A program made the translations under genes and the position numbers. Positions 45,725 through 55,796 of a DNA stretch of 64,000 nucleotides are shown here, piece after piece. The stretch is from an uncultured Acidobacteriia bacterium (GTDB lineage Bacteria > Acidobacteriota > Terriglobia > Bryobacterales > Bryobacteraceae), in assembly GCA_903892565.1 (NCBI GenBank), contig CAITIX010000121.1:1-64000 (forward strand), given 5' to 3'. The notes below the pieces were generated by a model. The model saw only the letters and a list, made by a program, of their open reading frames with translations. It was not told the DNA's origin and did no database searches. The stretch's first letter is position 1. Every line of letters begins with the position of its first letter.

Positions 45725-47007
45725 CAGGCTTTCACCGCAAAGTAGACCATCCCGGCCGTCAGCACCAGCATGACAATAGCCGTAGACCAGGCGATCAGAT
45801 TCTGCCAAATGTTATTCGTATATTCCTGCATGATTCGTTTGCGATTCACGAGCATCAACATATAGAAAAGCACGAATGGCAGCAGGACGCCATTGGCCAC
45901 CTGCGAAAACAGCATTACTTTTAAGAGCGGCATGTGCGGAAGCAGCACAAACCCGGCCCCGGAGACGATCAACAGCGTATACAGCCAGTAGAAAATTGGA
46001 GCCTCGGAAAAGCGCTTCTCCACGCCCGACTCAAAGCCCAAGCCTTCGCAAATATTGTAGGCCGTGGCCAACGGCAGAATCGCCGCCGCCAGCACCGACG
46101 CGTTCACCAACCCGATCGCAAACAGCGCGCCGGCAAAGCGTCCCGCGAAGGGCACCAGCGCCTTGGCCGCGTCCGCCGCGTCCGTGATTTCCCCGCCCCC
46201 GGATTTGTAAATCGTCGCCGCGCACGCCACCACAATGAAGAACGCAATCACGTCCGTTACGATGCAGCCGACGATCACGTCCCACCGGCTCAGCGAATAA
46301 TGGCGGCGGTCCACGCCCTTTTCGACAATCGACGCCTGCAGATAGAACTGCATCCACGGCGTAATCGTCGTGCCGATCAAGCCGACGATCATGATGATGT
46401 ACTGTTGATCGCCATGAAACTGCGGCACGAGCGTGTCATGCAGCGCGAGTTTCCAGTCGGGCTTCGCCAGATACGCCGAAATCGGATACGTGAAATAGAT
46501 CAGCGAAAACAGGATCAGCATGCGCTCCACAGGCTTGTAGCGCCCACGCACAATCACCAGCCACACCACGGCAGCACCCACAGGAACGGATAAATATCGA
46601 TTGACGCCGAACACGCCCATGCCGGAGGCGATGCCCGCAAACTCGGCCGCAATGTTGCCGAAATCCGCGATGCTCAAGATCGCCATCGTGATAAACGTCG
46701 CACGCAGGCCAAACTCTTCGCGGATTAAATCCGAAAGTCCTTTGCCGGTAACGGCCCCCATACGCGCGGCCATCTCTTGCACCACAATCAGCGCGATGGT
46801 CGTCGGGATCAGCGTCCACAGCAGCGAATAGCCGAACTTGGCTCCCGCCTGCGAATAGGTGAGGATGCCGCCGGGGTCATTATCGACGTTGGCCGTGATA
46901 AATCCGGGCCCCATGACCGACAAAAAGGCGATAATCCGGTACCGGAACATCGACAGATTGGCTGTCCGGCGCACTAACGGCTTCGGGATGGAGTGTTCGC
47001 CTCTCAC
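45724..47007 (-). CDS. Nramp-family divalent metal transporter, atypical metal site
   Basis: A 427-residue inner-membrane protein with about 11 helices. The helix 1 motif is D44-P-G-G47 where canonical Nramps have DPGN. The helix 6 motif is T216-P-W218 where canonical Nramps have MPH. These positions normally coordinate Mn/Fe. The combination resembles the bacterial Nramp-related magnesium transporter clade, so a metal other than Mn/Fe, such as Mg, is plausible (inference). The start is a GTG at 47005-47007; the ATG at 46950 is an alternative. It is coupled to the methyltransferase gene. Confidence 0.85.
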   Translation of the reverse strand: MRGEHSIPKPLVRRTANLSMFRYRIIAFLSVMGPGFITANVDNDPGGILTYSQAGAKFGYSLLWTLIPTTIALIVVQEMAARMGAVTGKGLSDLIREEFGLRATFITMAILSIADFGNIAAEFAGIASGMGVFGVNRYLSVPVGAAVVWLVIVRGRYKPVERMLILFSLIYFTYPISAYLAKPDWKLALHDTLVPQFHGDQQYIIMIVGLIGTTITPWMQFYLQASIVEKGVDRRHYSLSRWDVIVGCIVTDVIAFFIVVACAATIYKSGGGEITDAADAAKALVPFAGRFAGALFAIGLVNASVLAAAILPLATAYNICEGLGFESGVEKRFSEAPIFYWLYTLLIVSGAGFVLLPHMPLLKVMLFSQVANGVLLPFVLFYMLMLVNRKRIMQEYTNNIWQNLIAWSTAIVMLVLTAGMVYFAVKA

Positions 47008-47128
47008 GTCTCATTTGAGGCTACAGGTTACGAGCAACCGGAGGCAAGTTTTGCGCGTTACAAAGTGATTTCAAACCCTCACTTGGGCGGCCACGAGCCA
47101 GTAATATCAGATAAAATCAAAATCACCC

Positions 47129-48271
47129 ATGCGCAGGAACTTGGAATCAACAATTGTTTCATCCATCTTGACGTCGGCAAAGACGTCTCCAATAAAGACG
47201 TCGAGGATCTTGGTTCTCGTCGGCGCCGTCTTCGCGTTCGCGTGCCTGCCCGCCGGCGCCCAATGGCTGAACTATCCCACGAAAGGGATCCCTCGCACGC
47301 CGGACGGCAAGCCGAATCTCGCCGCGCCCGCGCCGCGCACCGCCGACGGACATCCCGATTTCTCCGGCCTGTGGAACAAGCTCTCGCCGAAATATTCGCG
47401 CAACGTCACCGCCGATTTGAAACCCTCGGAGATCCAGCCCGCGGCCCGCGCTCTGGTGGAACAGCGCGCCGAAAACCTGCAGAAGGATTACATGAACTCG
47501 TTGTGCCTGCCTCTCGGCCCCGGCTATCCGACATCTGCCGATAGCCAAGGCGGCGAGATGGAAAAGATCATCCAGACGCCCGACCTCATCGCCATTTTGA
47601 ATACCGATCTCACCTTCCGCCAGATCTTCCTCGACGGTCGCCCTCTCGAAAAAGACCCCAACCCCAGTTGGATGGGCTACTCCGTAGGCCGTTGGGATGG
47701 CGACACGCTGGTGGTCGAAAGCTTCGGCTTCAACGACGCCACCTGGCTCGATCATGACGGACATCCTCACACCGAGGCCTTGCGCATGACAGAACGCTAT
47801 CGCCGCCGCAACTTCGGGAGCCTCGACGTCGAGATCACTTATTCCGATCCCGCGATTTACTCCCGCTCCTGGACTGTTGCGGTTCGGCGCGAACTGGCCC
47901 CAGACACCGAGATGCTCGAATGGGTCTGCAACACGAACAACAAAGAACACTGGGTGGGCACCGCGTCCGACGATTACAAGAACGAATTCAAGATCGCGCC
48001 CGCTGTTCTGGCGTCCTACGTGGGAACGTACAAAGAGCAGCCGCCCATCTGGCGCAGCGAACCGCGCGTCCTCGAATTGAGCATCACCGATGGCCACTTG
48101 TATGGAAACGCCGATGGACGCGGCAACGTGCGCCTGGCCGCAGTCTCCGAAACCGAGTTCTCGGGATTATACGGACTCAACGTGGAAGTCACCAAACCGG
48201 CGTCGGGGTCCGCGCAACAGTTGTTCGTGAAACACGTCTCGGGGAATTATCGGTTTATCCGGCAGAAGTAG
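47129..48271 (+). CDS. Secreted protein of the WLxYPTxGxPRxPDGK family, long form
   Basis: A 380-residue exported protein. A signal region (hydrophobic about 25-42, ending PAGAQ) precedes WLNYPTKGIPRTPDGK and APAPRTADGHPD. The central block contains GRWDGDTLVVESFGFND, and an additional C-terminal domain of ~100 residues (SYVGTYKEQ ... GNYRFIRQK) resembles a small beta domain found alone in other secreted acidobacterial proteins. It is a paralogue of the gene at 863. The ATG is 11 nt after TAAAAT (47112-47117); a TTG at 47168 is a possible alternative. The function is unknown. Confidence 0.78.
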   Translation: MRRNLESTIVSSILTSAKTSPIKTSRILVLVGAVFAFACLPAGAQWLNYPTKGIPRTPDGKPNLAAPAPRTADGHPDFSGLWNKLSPKYSRNVTADLKPSEIQPAARALVEQRAENLQKDYMNSLCLPLGPGYPTSADSQGGEMEKIIQTPDLIAILNTDLTFRQIFLDGRPLEKDPNPSWMGYSVGRWDGDTLVVESFGFNDATWLDHDGHPHTEALRMTERYRRRNFGSLDVEITYSDPAIYSRSWTVAVRRELAPDTEMLEWVCNTNNKEHWVGTASDDYKNEFKIAPAVLASYVGTYKEQPPIWRSEPRVLELSITDGHLYGNADGRGNVRLAAVSETEFSGLYGLNVEVTKPASGSAQQLFVKHVSGNYRFIRQK

Positions 48272-48408
48272 GCCCCCGTCGCCACAAGCGGCGTTGAATG
48301 AGCACGATACGCGCGAATTCAAAGCGCCCGCTGGCATCGGATCTGGAATCCGCACATTTCCCTTCGTGCAGCGGCTGCGCTATGCCGCTAGAATGAAGAT
48401 GCACTTTG

Positions 48409-49215
48409 ATGCTGGCTCAACACGACCTTTCCAAACTGAGTGTTCGTCAATTCGCCGAGCGATTCCGCGGCGAGATGATCCCCCTCAGCAATACGTTCTC
48501 CTACTTCTGCGCCTCCACGCCTCTTTCGGAAGAAGACCTGAAAGAATACCTGGAGGAGCCTGTGGCCGCGCTGCCTCCCTCCGTTGCGGCGGCCTTGCCG
48601 AAGATCTCCATCTTCCTGGTCCCGTATCTGGAACGCGCCGGAGCTCCGGAAAAGAAGAAAGCTCCCGCGGCGCCAACGCTCGTGCCTTCGGCCGATTACG
48701 TGTCTATCGAGCGGCCTCCTGACGAATTGCTCTCGACGTCCACGCAATTGAAGCTGGGCGATGAAACTGTGCTGGCCTTCGCGCTGAAGGATCAGGAAGT
48801 GGCGGAGTATCACTATCGCCTGTATCATTTGCTCGCGACGTTGATGGCCGATCGCACCGCCACTACCGCGGATGGCCACAAGGTCGACAATCGCTACTCG
48901 CACTTGTTGCGTGAAGAGCTCAGCGCCGACGTTCACGGCGAAGTCGACGAACCCAGCTGGCGCTTGAAGCAGACACTACGCCGCCCAGGTGGATCTCGCA
49001 TGGGACAACGCGGCAAGGCCTTTAGCGAATACGAGCGGCAATCGTTCATCGATACGCTGACGCTTTACTTGCACGGCATCTGCTGCGACATCGACGTCGA
49101 CACCGGCCCGCGCCAGTTGCCCAGCCGCAATTTGCGCAAGCGCCTGATGTTGCTGGAACAGTTGTTCCCGCCGCCCAAGGGCTACGTCATTTTCCCCGAG
49201 CAGTTGGAAGCCTAA
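48409..49215 (+). CDS. Hypothetical cytoplasmic protein, 268 residues
   Basis: Not recognised. There is no signal peptide or membrane helix. Charged helical stretches (LSVRQFAERFRGEM, DQEVAEYHYRLYHLLATL) and a middle Pro/Ala/Lys linker suggest two domains. A TTG directly precedes the ATG, so either could be the start. TAGAAT (48389-48394) lies 14 nt upstream of the ATG. It ends 15 nt before asparagine synthase and is probably in the same operon. Confidence 0.6.
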   Translation: MLAQHDLSKLSVRQFAERFRGEMIPLSNTFSYFCASTPLSEEDLKEYLEEPVAALPPSVAAALPKISIFLVPYLERAGAPEKKKAPAAPTLVPSADYVSIERPPDELLSTSTQLKLGDETVLAFALKDQEVAEYHYRLYHLLATLMADRTATTADGHKVDNRYSHLLREELSADVHGEVDEPSWRLKQTLRRPGGSRMGQRGKAFSEYERQSFIDTLTLYLHGICCDIDVDTGPRQLPSRNLRKRLMLLEQLFPPPKGYVIFPEQLEA

Positions 49216-49230
49216 CGGAGCGCGTCCGAC

Positions 49231-51183
49231 GTGTGCGGCATCGCCGGATTCACTCATCTACGCCGCCCCGCCGACGCCTCGCGCATTTGGACCGTTACGC
49301 GGGCGATCACGCATCGCGGACCAGATAAACAGGACATCTGGGAATCCGAGCGCGTCTCTCTAGGCGCCGTTCGCCTGCGCATCATCGACCTCACGCATGG
49401 CGATCAGCCGATGTTCTCTCCCGACGGTGGGACGGTTCTCGTTTTTAACGGAGAGGTCTACAACCACGTCGAACTTCGTCGCGAGCTTGAAGCACTAGGC
49501 CATCGCTTCGAAACGCATTGCGATACGGAAGTCGTCCTGCATGCATTTCTGCAATGGGACGTCGAAGCATTCCCGCGCCTGCGCGGCATGTTCGGCGCGG
49601 CGTTTTGGAACGAAGCGCAACGGCGGCTCGTGCTGGTGCGCGATCGCCTCGGCATCAAGCCTCTCTATTACACGTTGCGCCAGGGCGATCTCTACTTCGG
49701 CTCGGAGATGAAGACGATCCTGCTGCATCCGGAAATCCCGCGTCGCGTGAATCCGTCGGCGCTCGATCGCTATCTCTCACTCAACTACATTCCCGGCACC
49801 GAGACGATGGTCGAAGGCATCGAAAAGCTTTCGCCCGGATGCTGGATGGAATGGCGCGGCACGGGCTCCGCGGGCACAGGAGCAGTTGCCATCCATCGCT
49901 ACTGGGAGTTAAATTTTCAACCCGAAGCACGCTGGGATCTGCCCTCCGCCAAGCAGGAGCTCGATCGTCTGCTGCGCGAGTCGATCAAAGAACATCTCAT
50001 CTCGGACGCGCCTCTCGGCGTGTGGTCGAGCGGCGGGCTCGATTCGTCGACCATCCTGCACTATGCCGCCGAGCAGTCGTCTTCGAAATTAAAAACGTTC
50101 TCCGTATCGTTTCGAGGACGCAGCTTCGACGAGACTCCGTACTTCCGCGAAATCGCGAAGCACTACGACACGGATCATCACGAGTTCGACCTGAATCCCG
50201 AGGTCGACCTGCAATCCGCCATTGAAGATTTCGCAACCTATTCCGACGAACCGAGCGCCGACGCGGGCGCGCTGCCCGTGTGGTTCCTTTCGAAGATGTG
50301 CCGCCAGGATGTGACCGTAGCGCTTTCCGGCGACGGCGCTGACGAGCTTTTTGGCGGATACAAAACGTACATCGCAGATCGCTACGCTAAACACCTGCGC
50401 CGGTTGCCGCGTGGCATTCGCGCTCTTGCAGCCCGCGCCGCGCACTTGCTGCCCGTATCCGATGAAAAGATCGGCCTGGATTACAAAATCGTGCGCATGC
50501 TGGAAGGCTCGCTGCTCGATCCCGTCGACGCGCATTTGTATTGGAACGGAACGTTCGGGGAAGAGCAACGCCGTGCGCTGCTCGCAAATCCCACGTGGCA
50601 GGCCGCAAGACTTCGTTTGCCCGGCAGCGTCTTTGCAGGCAAAAACGTCGGCGAGTTGAACCAGTTCTTGTGGCTCGATCAGATGTGCTATTTGCCCGAC
50701 GACATCCTCAACAAGTGCGACCGCATGAGCATGGCGCATTCGCTCGAAGTGCGTCCGCCCTTCCTCGATCACCGCATCGCCGAATTCGCCGCGCAGTTGC
50801 CCGAAGACCTGAAGATTCGCGGCTCACAACTGAAATTTATCTTGCGCGACTTGATGCGCGACAAGCTGCCTCCGGCGATCATGAATCGCGGCAAAGAGGG
50901 TTTCGATATCCCCGCGCATCATTGGCTCCGAACCACGCTGCGGCCTTTGCTGACGGAAACCTTGAGCGAGAAGAACGTCCGCGCGTCGGGATTATTTCAT
51001 TGGGAAGCCGTCGAACGCGTGCTGCGCGCGCATCTCGAACGCCGCGCCAATCTCGGCTATCACTTATGGGGATTGTTAGTGCTCTTCCTGTGGCTGAAGC
51101 GCTGGCAGATCGAGCCGCCCGGCGAATGGACTGCGCCCCGGAATGTCAGCGCAGGGCAAGGTTCGCTCTGCGACATCCTCTAG
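49231..51183 (+). CDS. asnB: Glutamine-hydrolysing asparagine synthase
   Basis: AsnB-type enzyme of 650 residues. The N-terminal glutaminase domain starts with catalytic C2 (MCGIAGF) and contains RGPDKQD. The C-terminal ATP-pyrophosphatase domain has WSSGGLDSS and SGDGADELFGGYKTY. Such enzymes make asparagine, and paralogues amidate cell-wall or secondary metabolites. No biosynthetic genes are adjacent. The start is GTG 49231 with GGAG about 10 nt upstream. A paired repeat element follows the stop. Confidence 0.93.
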   Translation: MCGIAGFTHLRRPADASRIWTVTRAITHRGPDKQDIWESERVSLGAVRLRIIDLTHGDQPMFSPDGGTVLVFNGEVYNHVELRRELEALGHRFETHCDTEVVLHAFLQWDVEAFPRLRGMFGAAFWNEAQRRLVLVRDRLGIKPLYYTLRQGDLYFGSEMKTILLHPEIPRRVNPSALDRYLSLNYIPGTETMVEGIEKLSPGCWMEWRGTGSAGTGAVAIHRYWELNFQPEARWDLPSAKQELDRLLRESIKEHLISDAPLGVWSSGGLDSSTILHYAAEQSSSKLKTFSVSFRGRSFDETPYFREIAKHYDTDHHEFDLNPEVDLQSAIEDFATYSDEPSADAGALPVWFLSKMCRQDVTVALSGDGADELFGGYKTYIADRYAKHLRRLPRGIRALAARAAHLLPVSDEKIGLDYKIVRMLEGSLLDPVDAHLYWNGTFGEEQRRALLANPTWQAARLRLPGSVFAGKNVGELNQFLWLDQMCYLPDDILNKCDRMSMAHSLEVRPPFLDHRIAEFAAQLPEDLKIRGSQLKFILRDLMRDKLPPAIMNRGKEGFDIPAHHWLRTTLRPLLTETLSEKNVRASGLFHWEAVERVLRAHLERRANLGYHLWGLLVLFLWLKRWQIEPPGEWTAPRNVSAGQGSLCDIL

Positions 51184-51185
51184 AA

Positions 51186-51328
51186 GCCTGTCGCGAGGAG
51201 ATCGTTACAACGGCCCCTCCTTTACAGTCGCGGTTCGGTGCTGTCGTGACGAAAAGACAGTGTCCAGCACTGAACCGCGACCGTAAGGGAGCGGACAGAA
51301 TGATAACGTGTTCTCTGCGGGACAGGTC
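51186..51328. repeat. Paired REP-like repeats (BIME-like), copy C
   Basis: A minus-oriented unit (51186-51242, from GCCTGTCGCGAGG to GGTTCGGTGCT) faces a plus-oriented unit (51265-51328, from CAGCACTGAACCGCGACC to GGGACAGGTC). The two form an inverted pair with a ~22-bp centre. It sits between the convergent asnB and secreted-protein genes. Confidence 0.78.
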
Positions 51329-51342
51329 GCCCGCAAACTCAC

Positions 51343-52110
51343 CTACTTCACGCTGAAATCCCAAATCCGCGGCATCATCTTTCCTTCGGTGTATTCAATC
51401 AGCGCGTATTCACCCGGCTCCAGTGGCTTCTCGGGCCAGATCTTGTAGAGCAGATCGCCCTCCTGCTTCTTGAACGTGGGGACGATGTCCACTTTCTCAT
51501 CCACCATGCGATCCTGCTTCACTTGCAGGACGCTGGCGTTCTCCACAACGCGGGCATCTTTCTTCAGCGTCAGCTTGGCGACCCCGAAACTCTGCTCTTC
51601 GGATAAACGAAAGAAAAACTCGGGCTCGCGCCCGTCCACCTTATTCGCGGACGTCAGCCCATCGAGCTCAATCGTCACCTTGCCCGCGATCGGAATCGGA
51701 GCCAGCATGCGCAGCACCGTGCGCTTGGTGTCGTTGTTGATCTTCGGCTCGGCGATCTTGATCGTCTCAAGCTTCTCGCCGCGCATATAGTAAACGCCAG
51801 GATCTGCCGGAATCGACTGGATCAGCTTGCGTTCCGCCTTAATGGCGGCATTTTCTTCCTCCACCACCTTGTTGGCTTCCTTGGCGATGGCCTGCTGCTC
51901 GGTGGCTTCTTTCTTCGTGCGCTCCAGATCCACAAGTTCCAGCGGGATCTCTTCCCAATCACTGCGCTCGGTGGAGTAGTAGCGCACGCGATCCGGCTGC
52001 ACTTGATACTCGCGCATGAGCTGATAGTCGCCGTCTTTCAAATACAGGCGATCCGCCGCAGCGGCGAAAACCGCAGTCAAGCACAGGATCGAAATGGCAC
52101 GACGCAACAT
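51343..52110 (-). CDS. Exported protein of unknown function
   Basis: A 255-residue protein with a signal peptide (about 1-19, ending AAAADRLY). It has a coiled-coil-like acidic stretch (about 62-95, TKKEATEQQAIAKEANKVVEEE) and then a beta-rich C-terminal domain. The opening DRLYLKDGDYQLMREYQV is a motif shared by other acidobacterial secreted proteins, but no function is known. AAAGG lies just before the ATG. The gene is divergent from leuS, with starts 44 bp apart. Confidence 0.7.
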   Translation of the reverse strand: MLRRAISILCLTAVFAAAADRLYLKDGDYQLMREYQVQPDRVRYYSTERSDWEEIPLELVDLERTKKEATEQQAIAKEANKVVEEENAAIKAERKLIQSIPADPGVYYMRGEKLETIKIAEPKINNDTKRTVLRMLAPIPIAGKVTIELDGLTSANKVDGREPEFFFRLSEEQSFGVAKLTLKKDARVVENASVLQVKQDRMVDEKVDIVPTFKKQEGDLLYKIWPEKPLEPGEYALIEYTEGKMMPRIWDFSVK

Positions 52111-52141
52111 TCTGCCTTTATTATGACCAGCCTTTATGATG

Positions 52142-52147
52142 GATAGT
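52142..52147 (+). promoter_or_regulatory. -10-like box 7 nt before the leuS start
   Basis: GATAGT (4 of 6 to consensus) ends 7 nt before the ATG. A better TATGAT at 52135-52140 ends 14 nt before it. Either one leaves little or no leader. Confidence 0.35.
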
Positions 52148-52154
52148 ACGACCT

Positions 52155-54629
52155 ATGGCCGAATCCGTCTACGACCACGACCAGATTGAATTGAAATGGC
52201 AGCAGCGCTGGGCCGCGAATCCGGCGCTTTATAAGGCCGACGCCGCCTCCGACGCGTCCGCCGCGCCCAAGTATTACGTTGTCGAAATGTTCCCCTATCC
52301 CAGTGGACGCCTCCACATGGGCCACGTGCGGAACTACTCCATCGGTGATGCGCTCGCGCGTTATATGTGGATGCGCGGCTATAACGTATTGCATCCCATC
52401 GGTTGGGACGCCTTCGGATTACCGGCCGAAAACGCGGCGATCAAACGCAACATGCATCCCCAGGATTGGACGCGCTCCAACATCCAGGAGATGAAGAAGC
52501 AAATGCTGCGCATGGGCTTCGCCTACGATTGGGCCACGGAGATCGCCACGTGCGAGCCCGATTATTATCGCTGGAACCAGTGGCTCTTCCTGAAAATGTT
52601 CGAGCGCGGCTTGGCGTATCGCAAGAAAGCGATGGTCAACTGGTGCCCCGAATGCGCGACGGTGCTGGCCAATGAACAGGTGATCGACGGCTGCTGCTGG
52701 CGTCACGAAACCACGCCCGTGGAGCAACGCGCACTGGAGCAATGGTTCTTCCGCATCACCGAATACGCCGACGAGCTCTTGAAAGACACGTACGACAAGC
52801 TGGAAGGCGGCTGGCCCGAGCGCGTGCTCTCCATGCAGCGCAATTGGATTGGCCGCAGCGAAGGTTCTGAGATCGACTTCGCGATCGAAGGCTCGTCCGA
52901 GAAAATTCGTGTCTTCACTACGCGCGTCGACACCATCTACGGAGCCACCTGCGTGATCCTCGCGCCCGAGCATCCCATCGCGCAAGCGCTGCTCGACGAC
53001 GCAGGCAAGGCCAAGGCCAAGCATTTGATCGACGCCCGCAAGCAACAAGGCCCGGGCGAATTGATCAAAGACGGGGCTCCGACGGGCCACTACGCGATCA
53101 ACCCTTATAGCGGTGAGCGCGTTCCCATCTGGATCGGCAACTTCGTACTGATGGACTACGGCACCGGCGCGATCATGGCCGTCCCCGCGCACGACGAGCG
53201 CGATTTCGATTTCTGCACCACGTTCGGCATCCCAATTCGTTCGGTGATCCGACCCGTGGACGGCGCGTTGGACGAAAATCCGAAAGCGGCGTTCTGCGAC
53301 TACGGCATCACCGAAAAATCAGGCGAGTTCTCCGGCTTGCCCAGTGCCGACGCGCGCCGCAAGATGAACGAATTCGCCGAGGCCAAGGGTTTCGGCAAAG
53401 CGGCCATCACGTTCCGCATCAAGGATTGGGGCGTTTCGCGCCAGCGTTACTGGGGCACGCCGATCCCGATGATCCATTGCCCGAAGTGCGGTCTGGTTCC
53501 CGTGCCCGAAAAAGACCTGCCCGTCACGCTTCCTTATAACGTGAAGTTCACGGGGCGCGGGCGCTCGCCGTTGGCCGAGGTCCCTGAGTTCATGAACGTG
53601 AAGTGCCCCACGTGCGGGGCCGACTCGCAACGCGAAAGCGACACGATGGACACGTTCGTCGATTCGTCCTGGTATTTCTACCGCTACTGCGATCCTCGCA
53701 ACACGAGCGCGCCGTTCGATAGCGCCGCGGTCGCCAAATGGTTCCCGATTGATCAATACATCGGCGGCGTCACGCATGCGATTCTGCACCTGATCTACTC
53801 GCGCTTTTTCACGAAGGTCATGCGCGACCTCGGCCTGATCACGAATTCCGAACCCGCGCAGAATTTGTTCACGCAAGGCATGGTGCTGGGCTCAGACGGC
53901 TCGGCGATGTCGAAATCCAAGGGCAACGTGGTGGATCCCGAAGAAATGGTCGGCAAGTACGGCGCCGATACGTGCCGCTTATTCGTGCTGTTCGCGAATG
54001 CTCCGGAAAAGGACATGCCGTGGATTGAGAGCAGCGTCGGCGGACCGCGACGTTTCTTGGAACGCGTGTGGCGCTTCGTGACGCGAAATGCGGAGCGCAC
54101 TGCCGATGCCGAGTGGGTCGCGGCGGAAGGCAGCTCCGATGCCGACCGGCGCGCCTTGCGCAAGCTGCACCAGACGATCAGTAAAGTGACAGAAGACTTT
54201 GACAATCGCTGGCACTTCAACACGTCGATCGCGGCGTTGATGGAGTTGATGAATCGCCTGTACGAAGACGAAGCGTCCTTGTCGCGCGCGGCGCTCGATC
54301 AGATCCTGCCGAACGTGACGCTGTTGCTCGCGCCGTTCGCTCCGTTCATCGCCGACGAACTGTGGGAGCAACTCGGCCGCACGGGTCCCGCGTTCCGTCA
54401 ACCCTGGCCGCAGTGGGACGCCGAACTTGCCAAAGAAGACCTGCTGGAGATCCCGGTGCAGGTCAACGGCAAGCTGCGCGCAAAAATCATAGTGCCGATT
54501 GGAACTCCGCAAGCGGAGCTCGAGAAACTGGCGCAAGCCGACGCGAAGATCCAACCGCTGCTTGAAGGCAAGACGATCGCCAAGCTGATCGTGGTGCCGG
54601 ATAAATTGGTTAATATTGTGGTGCGGTAG
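52155..54629 (+). CDS. leuS: Leucyl-tRNA synthetase
   Basis: LeuS charges tRNA-Leu. The 824-residue class I enzyme has the HMGH signature at 54-57 and the CP1 editing domain (about 220-410). The KMSKS loop is in the form AMSKSKG, and the anticodon-binding and C-terminal domains are complete. The ATG at 52155 gives the normal N terminus. It is separated by only 9 nt from the AAA ATPase gene behind it, which has a different character. Confidence 0.97.
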   Translation: MAESVYDHDQIELKWQQRWAANPALYKADAASDASAAPKYYVVEMFPYPSGRLHMGHVRNYSIGDALARYMWMRGYNVLHPIGWDAFGLPAENAAIKRNMHPQDWTRSNIQEMKKQMLRMGFAYDWATEIATCEPDYYRWNQWLFLKMFERGLAYRKKAMVNWCPECATVLANEQVIDGCCWRHETTPVEQRALEQWFFRITEYADELLKDTYDKLEGGWPERVLSMQRNWIGRSEGSEIDFAIEGSSEKIRVFTTRVDTIYGATCVILAPEHPIAQALLDDAGKAKAKHLIDARKQQGPGELIKDGAPTGHYAINPYSGERVPIWIGNFVLMDYGTGAIMAVPAHDERDFDFCTTFGIPIRSVIRPVDGALDENPKAAFCDYGITEKSGEFSGLPSADARRKMNEFAEAKGFGKAAITFRIKDWGVSRQRYWGTPIPMIHCPKCGLVPVPEKDLPVTLPYNVKFTGRGRSPLAEVPEFMNVKCPTCGADSQRESDTMDTFVDSSWYFYRYCDPRNTSAPFDSAAVAKWFPIDQYIGGVTHAILHLIYSRFFTKVMRDLGLITNSEPAQNLFTQGMVLGSDGSAMSKSKGNVVDPEEMVGKYGADTCRLFVLFANAPEKDMPWIESSVGGPRRFLERVWRFVTRNAERTADAEWVAAEGSSDADRRALRKLHQTISKVTEDFDNRWHFNTSIAALMELMNRLYEDEASLSRAALDQILPNVTLLLAPFAPFIADELWEQLGRTGPAFRQPWPQWDAELAKEDLLEIPVQVNGKLRAKIIVPIGTPQAELEKLAQADAKIQPLLEGKTIAKLIVVPDKLVNIVVR

Positions 54630-54638
54630 GTCCGCCTT

Positions 54639-55796
54639 ATGCTGCTCAAAGAACTTCAGATCGAGGGCTTCCGGTCACTCAAGTCGGTGACGTGGAAGCC
54701 TGGACGCCTGAACGTTCTCATCGGACCTAACGGCGGCGGGAAATCGAACTTATTGCGGGCATTGGACCTGCTTCGGATAGCTGCTAAGGGTGGCCTTCGC
54801 GACACGATTATCGATATGGGCGGAATGGCGCCTCTGTTATGGGACGGCCGCGCACAGGGCCTCCGCTTCAACACGGGTCTTAGTTATTCAGACAAAATTT
54901 CCCTGAATTACGAACTTGAACTAAGTCGGCTCGGTGCGTTGGGTAGTTACGTTCGTAACCGTGAGCACCTAAGTCGTCTGGATCAAATTACGGGCGTGTC
55001 GTTAGGGCTCCTCGCCCTCAATCCGCTTTTCAACGACGATGCGAATGAAGCCGAGACAAACCTGTCTCAAGTTCTGAGAATCGCGCCGATAAATCCCCCG
55101 GACGATACCGCTCAGATCATCGTAGTTACCCAGGCATTCTTCAGCCAGTGGGCAATTCATTGCGACATGCGCGTTGACCAAGGGTCTGACATGCGCAGTC
55201 CCCCGGTCGCGCGTTCTGAGAACCGCGTACGCGGCGATGGGCAGAACCTTGTCGCCGTCCTCCACACGAACTATACGACCGACCCCGACTTTAGGGACCT
55301 CATTGACAAGGCCATGTCCGCCGCGTTTCCCGACGACTACGACAAATTAGAGTTTCCACCTGTTCCAGCGGCGCATAGCCGGATCGACATGCGGCTGTGG
55401 CGCAAGCACCGCAAACGGCCTGACAGCCCCGCGGATCTCTCCGACGGAACACTTCGATTCTTATTACTAGCGACGATTCTCGGCAGCACCCATCCCGCTC
55501 CGCTGATCGCGATCGACGAACCCGAAGCCGGTCTCCATCCGCGCATGATGTCGATCATCGCGGAAATCGCCGCCAGCGCGGCTATGAAGAGCCAAGTGAT
55601 CTTCTCTACGCATTCACCGCAGTTTCTCGACGCCTTCAGCGATGACCATGACGACTTGCCGGTTGTCACCGTTGTCACGTCTAACGGATCGGAGACGCAA
55701 TTGAAGAACATCGATGGCGAAGAACTGAAACGCTGGGTGGAGGGCTACTCGCTTGGGAAGTTTGCCTTCTCCGGAGAGGCTGAGATCGCCTCGTGA
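54639..55796 (+). CDS. AAA ATPase (AAA_15/AAA_21, RecF/OLD-like) of a two-gene defence-like module
   Basis: A 385-residue cytoplasmic ATPase. Walker A GPNGGGKS is at 29-36, the ABC-like signature LSDGT at 267-271, Walker B PLIAIDEPEAGLHP at 288-301 (D293, E294) and the switch H325 in FSTHSPQ. The middle part (about 60-250) is family-specific. Pairs of such an ATPase with a DUF4276 protein resemble anti-phage systems such as AbiL and the split OLD/PARIS-like systems. It overlaps the DUF4276 gene by 4 nt (GTGA). Codon use is more AT-rich than in neighbours, which suggests transfer. Confidence 0.85.
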   Translation: MLLKELQIEGFRSLKSVTWKPGRLNVLIGPNGGGKSNLLRALDLLRIAAKGGLRDTIIDMGGMAPLLWDGRAQGLRFNTGLSYSDKISLNYELELSRLGALGSYVRNREHLSRLDQITGVSLGLLALNPLFNDDANEAETNLSQVLRIAPINPPDDTAQIIVVTQAFFSQWAIHCDMRVDQGSDMRSPPVARSENRVRGDGQNLVAVLHTNYTTDPDFRDLIDKAMSAAFPDDYDKLEFPPVPAAHSRIDMRLWRKHRKRPDSPADLSDGTLRFLLLATILGSTHPAPLIAIDEPEAGLHPRMMSIIAEIAASAAMKSQVIFSTHSPQFLDAFSDDHDDLPVVTVVTSNGSETQLKNIDGEELKRWVEGYSLGKFAFSGEAEIAS

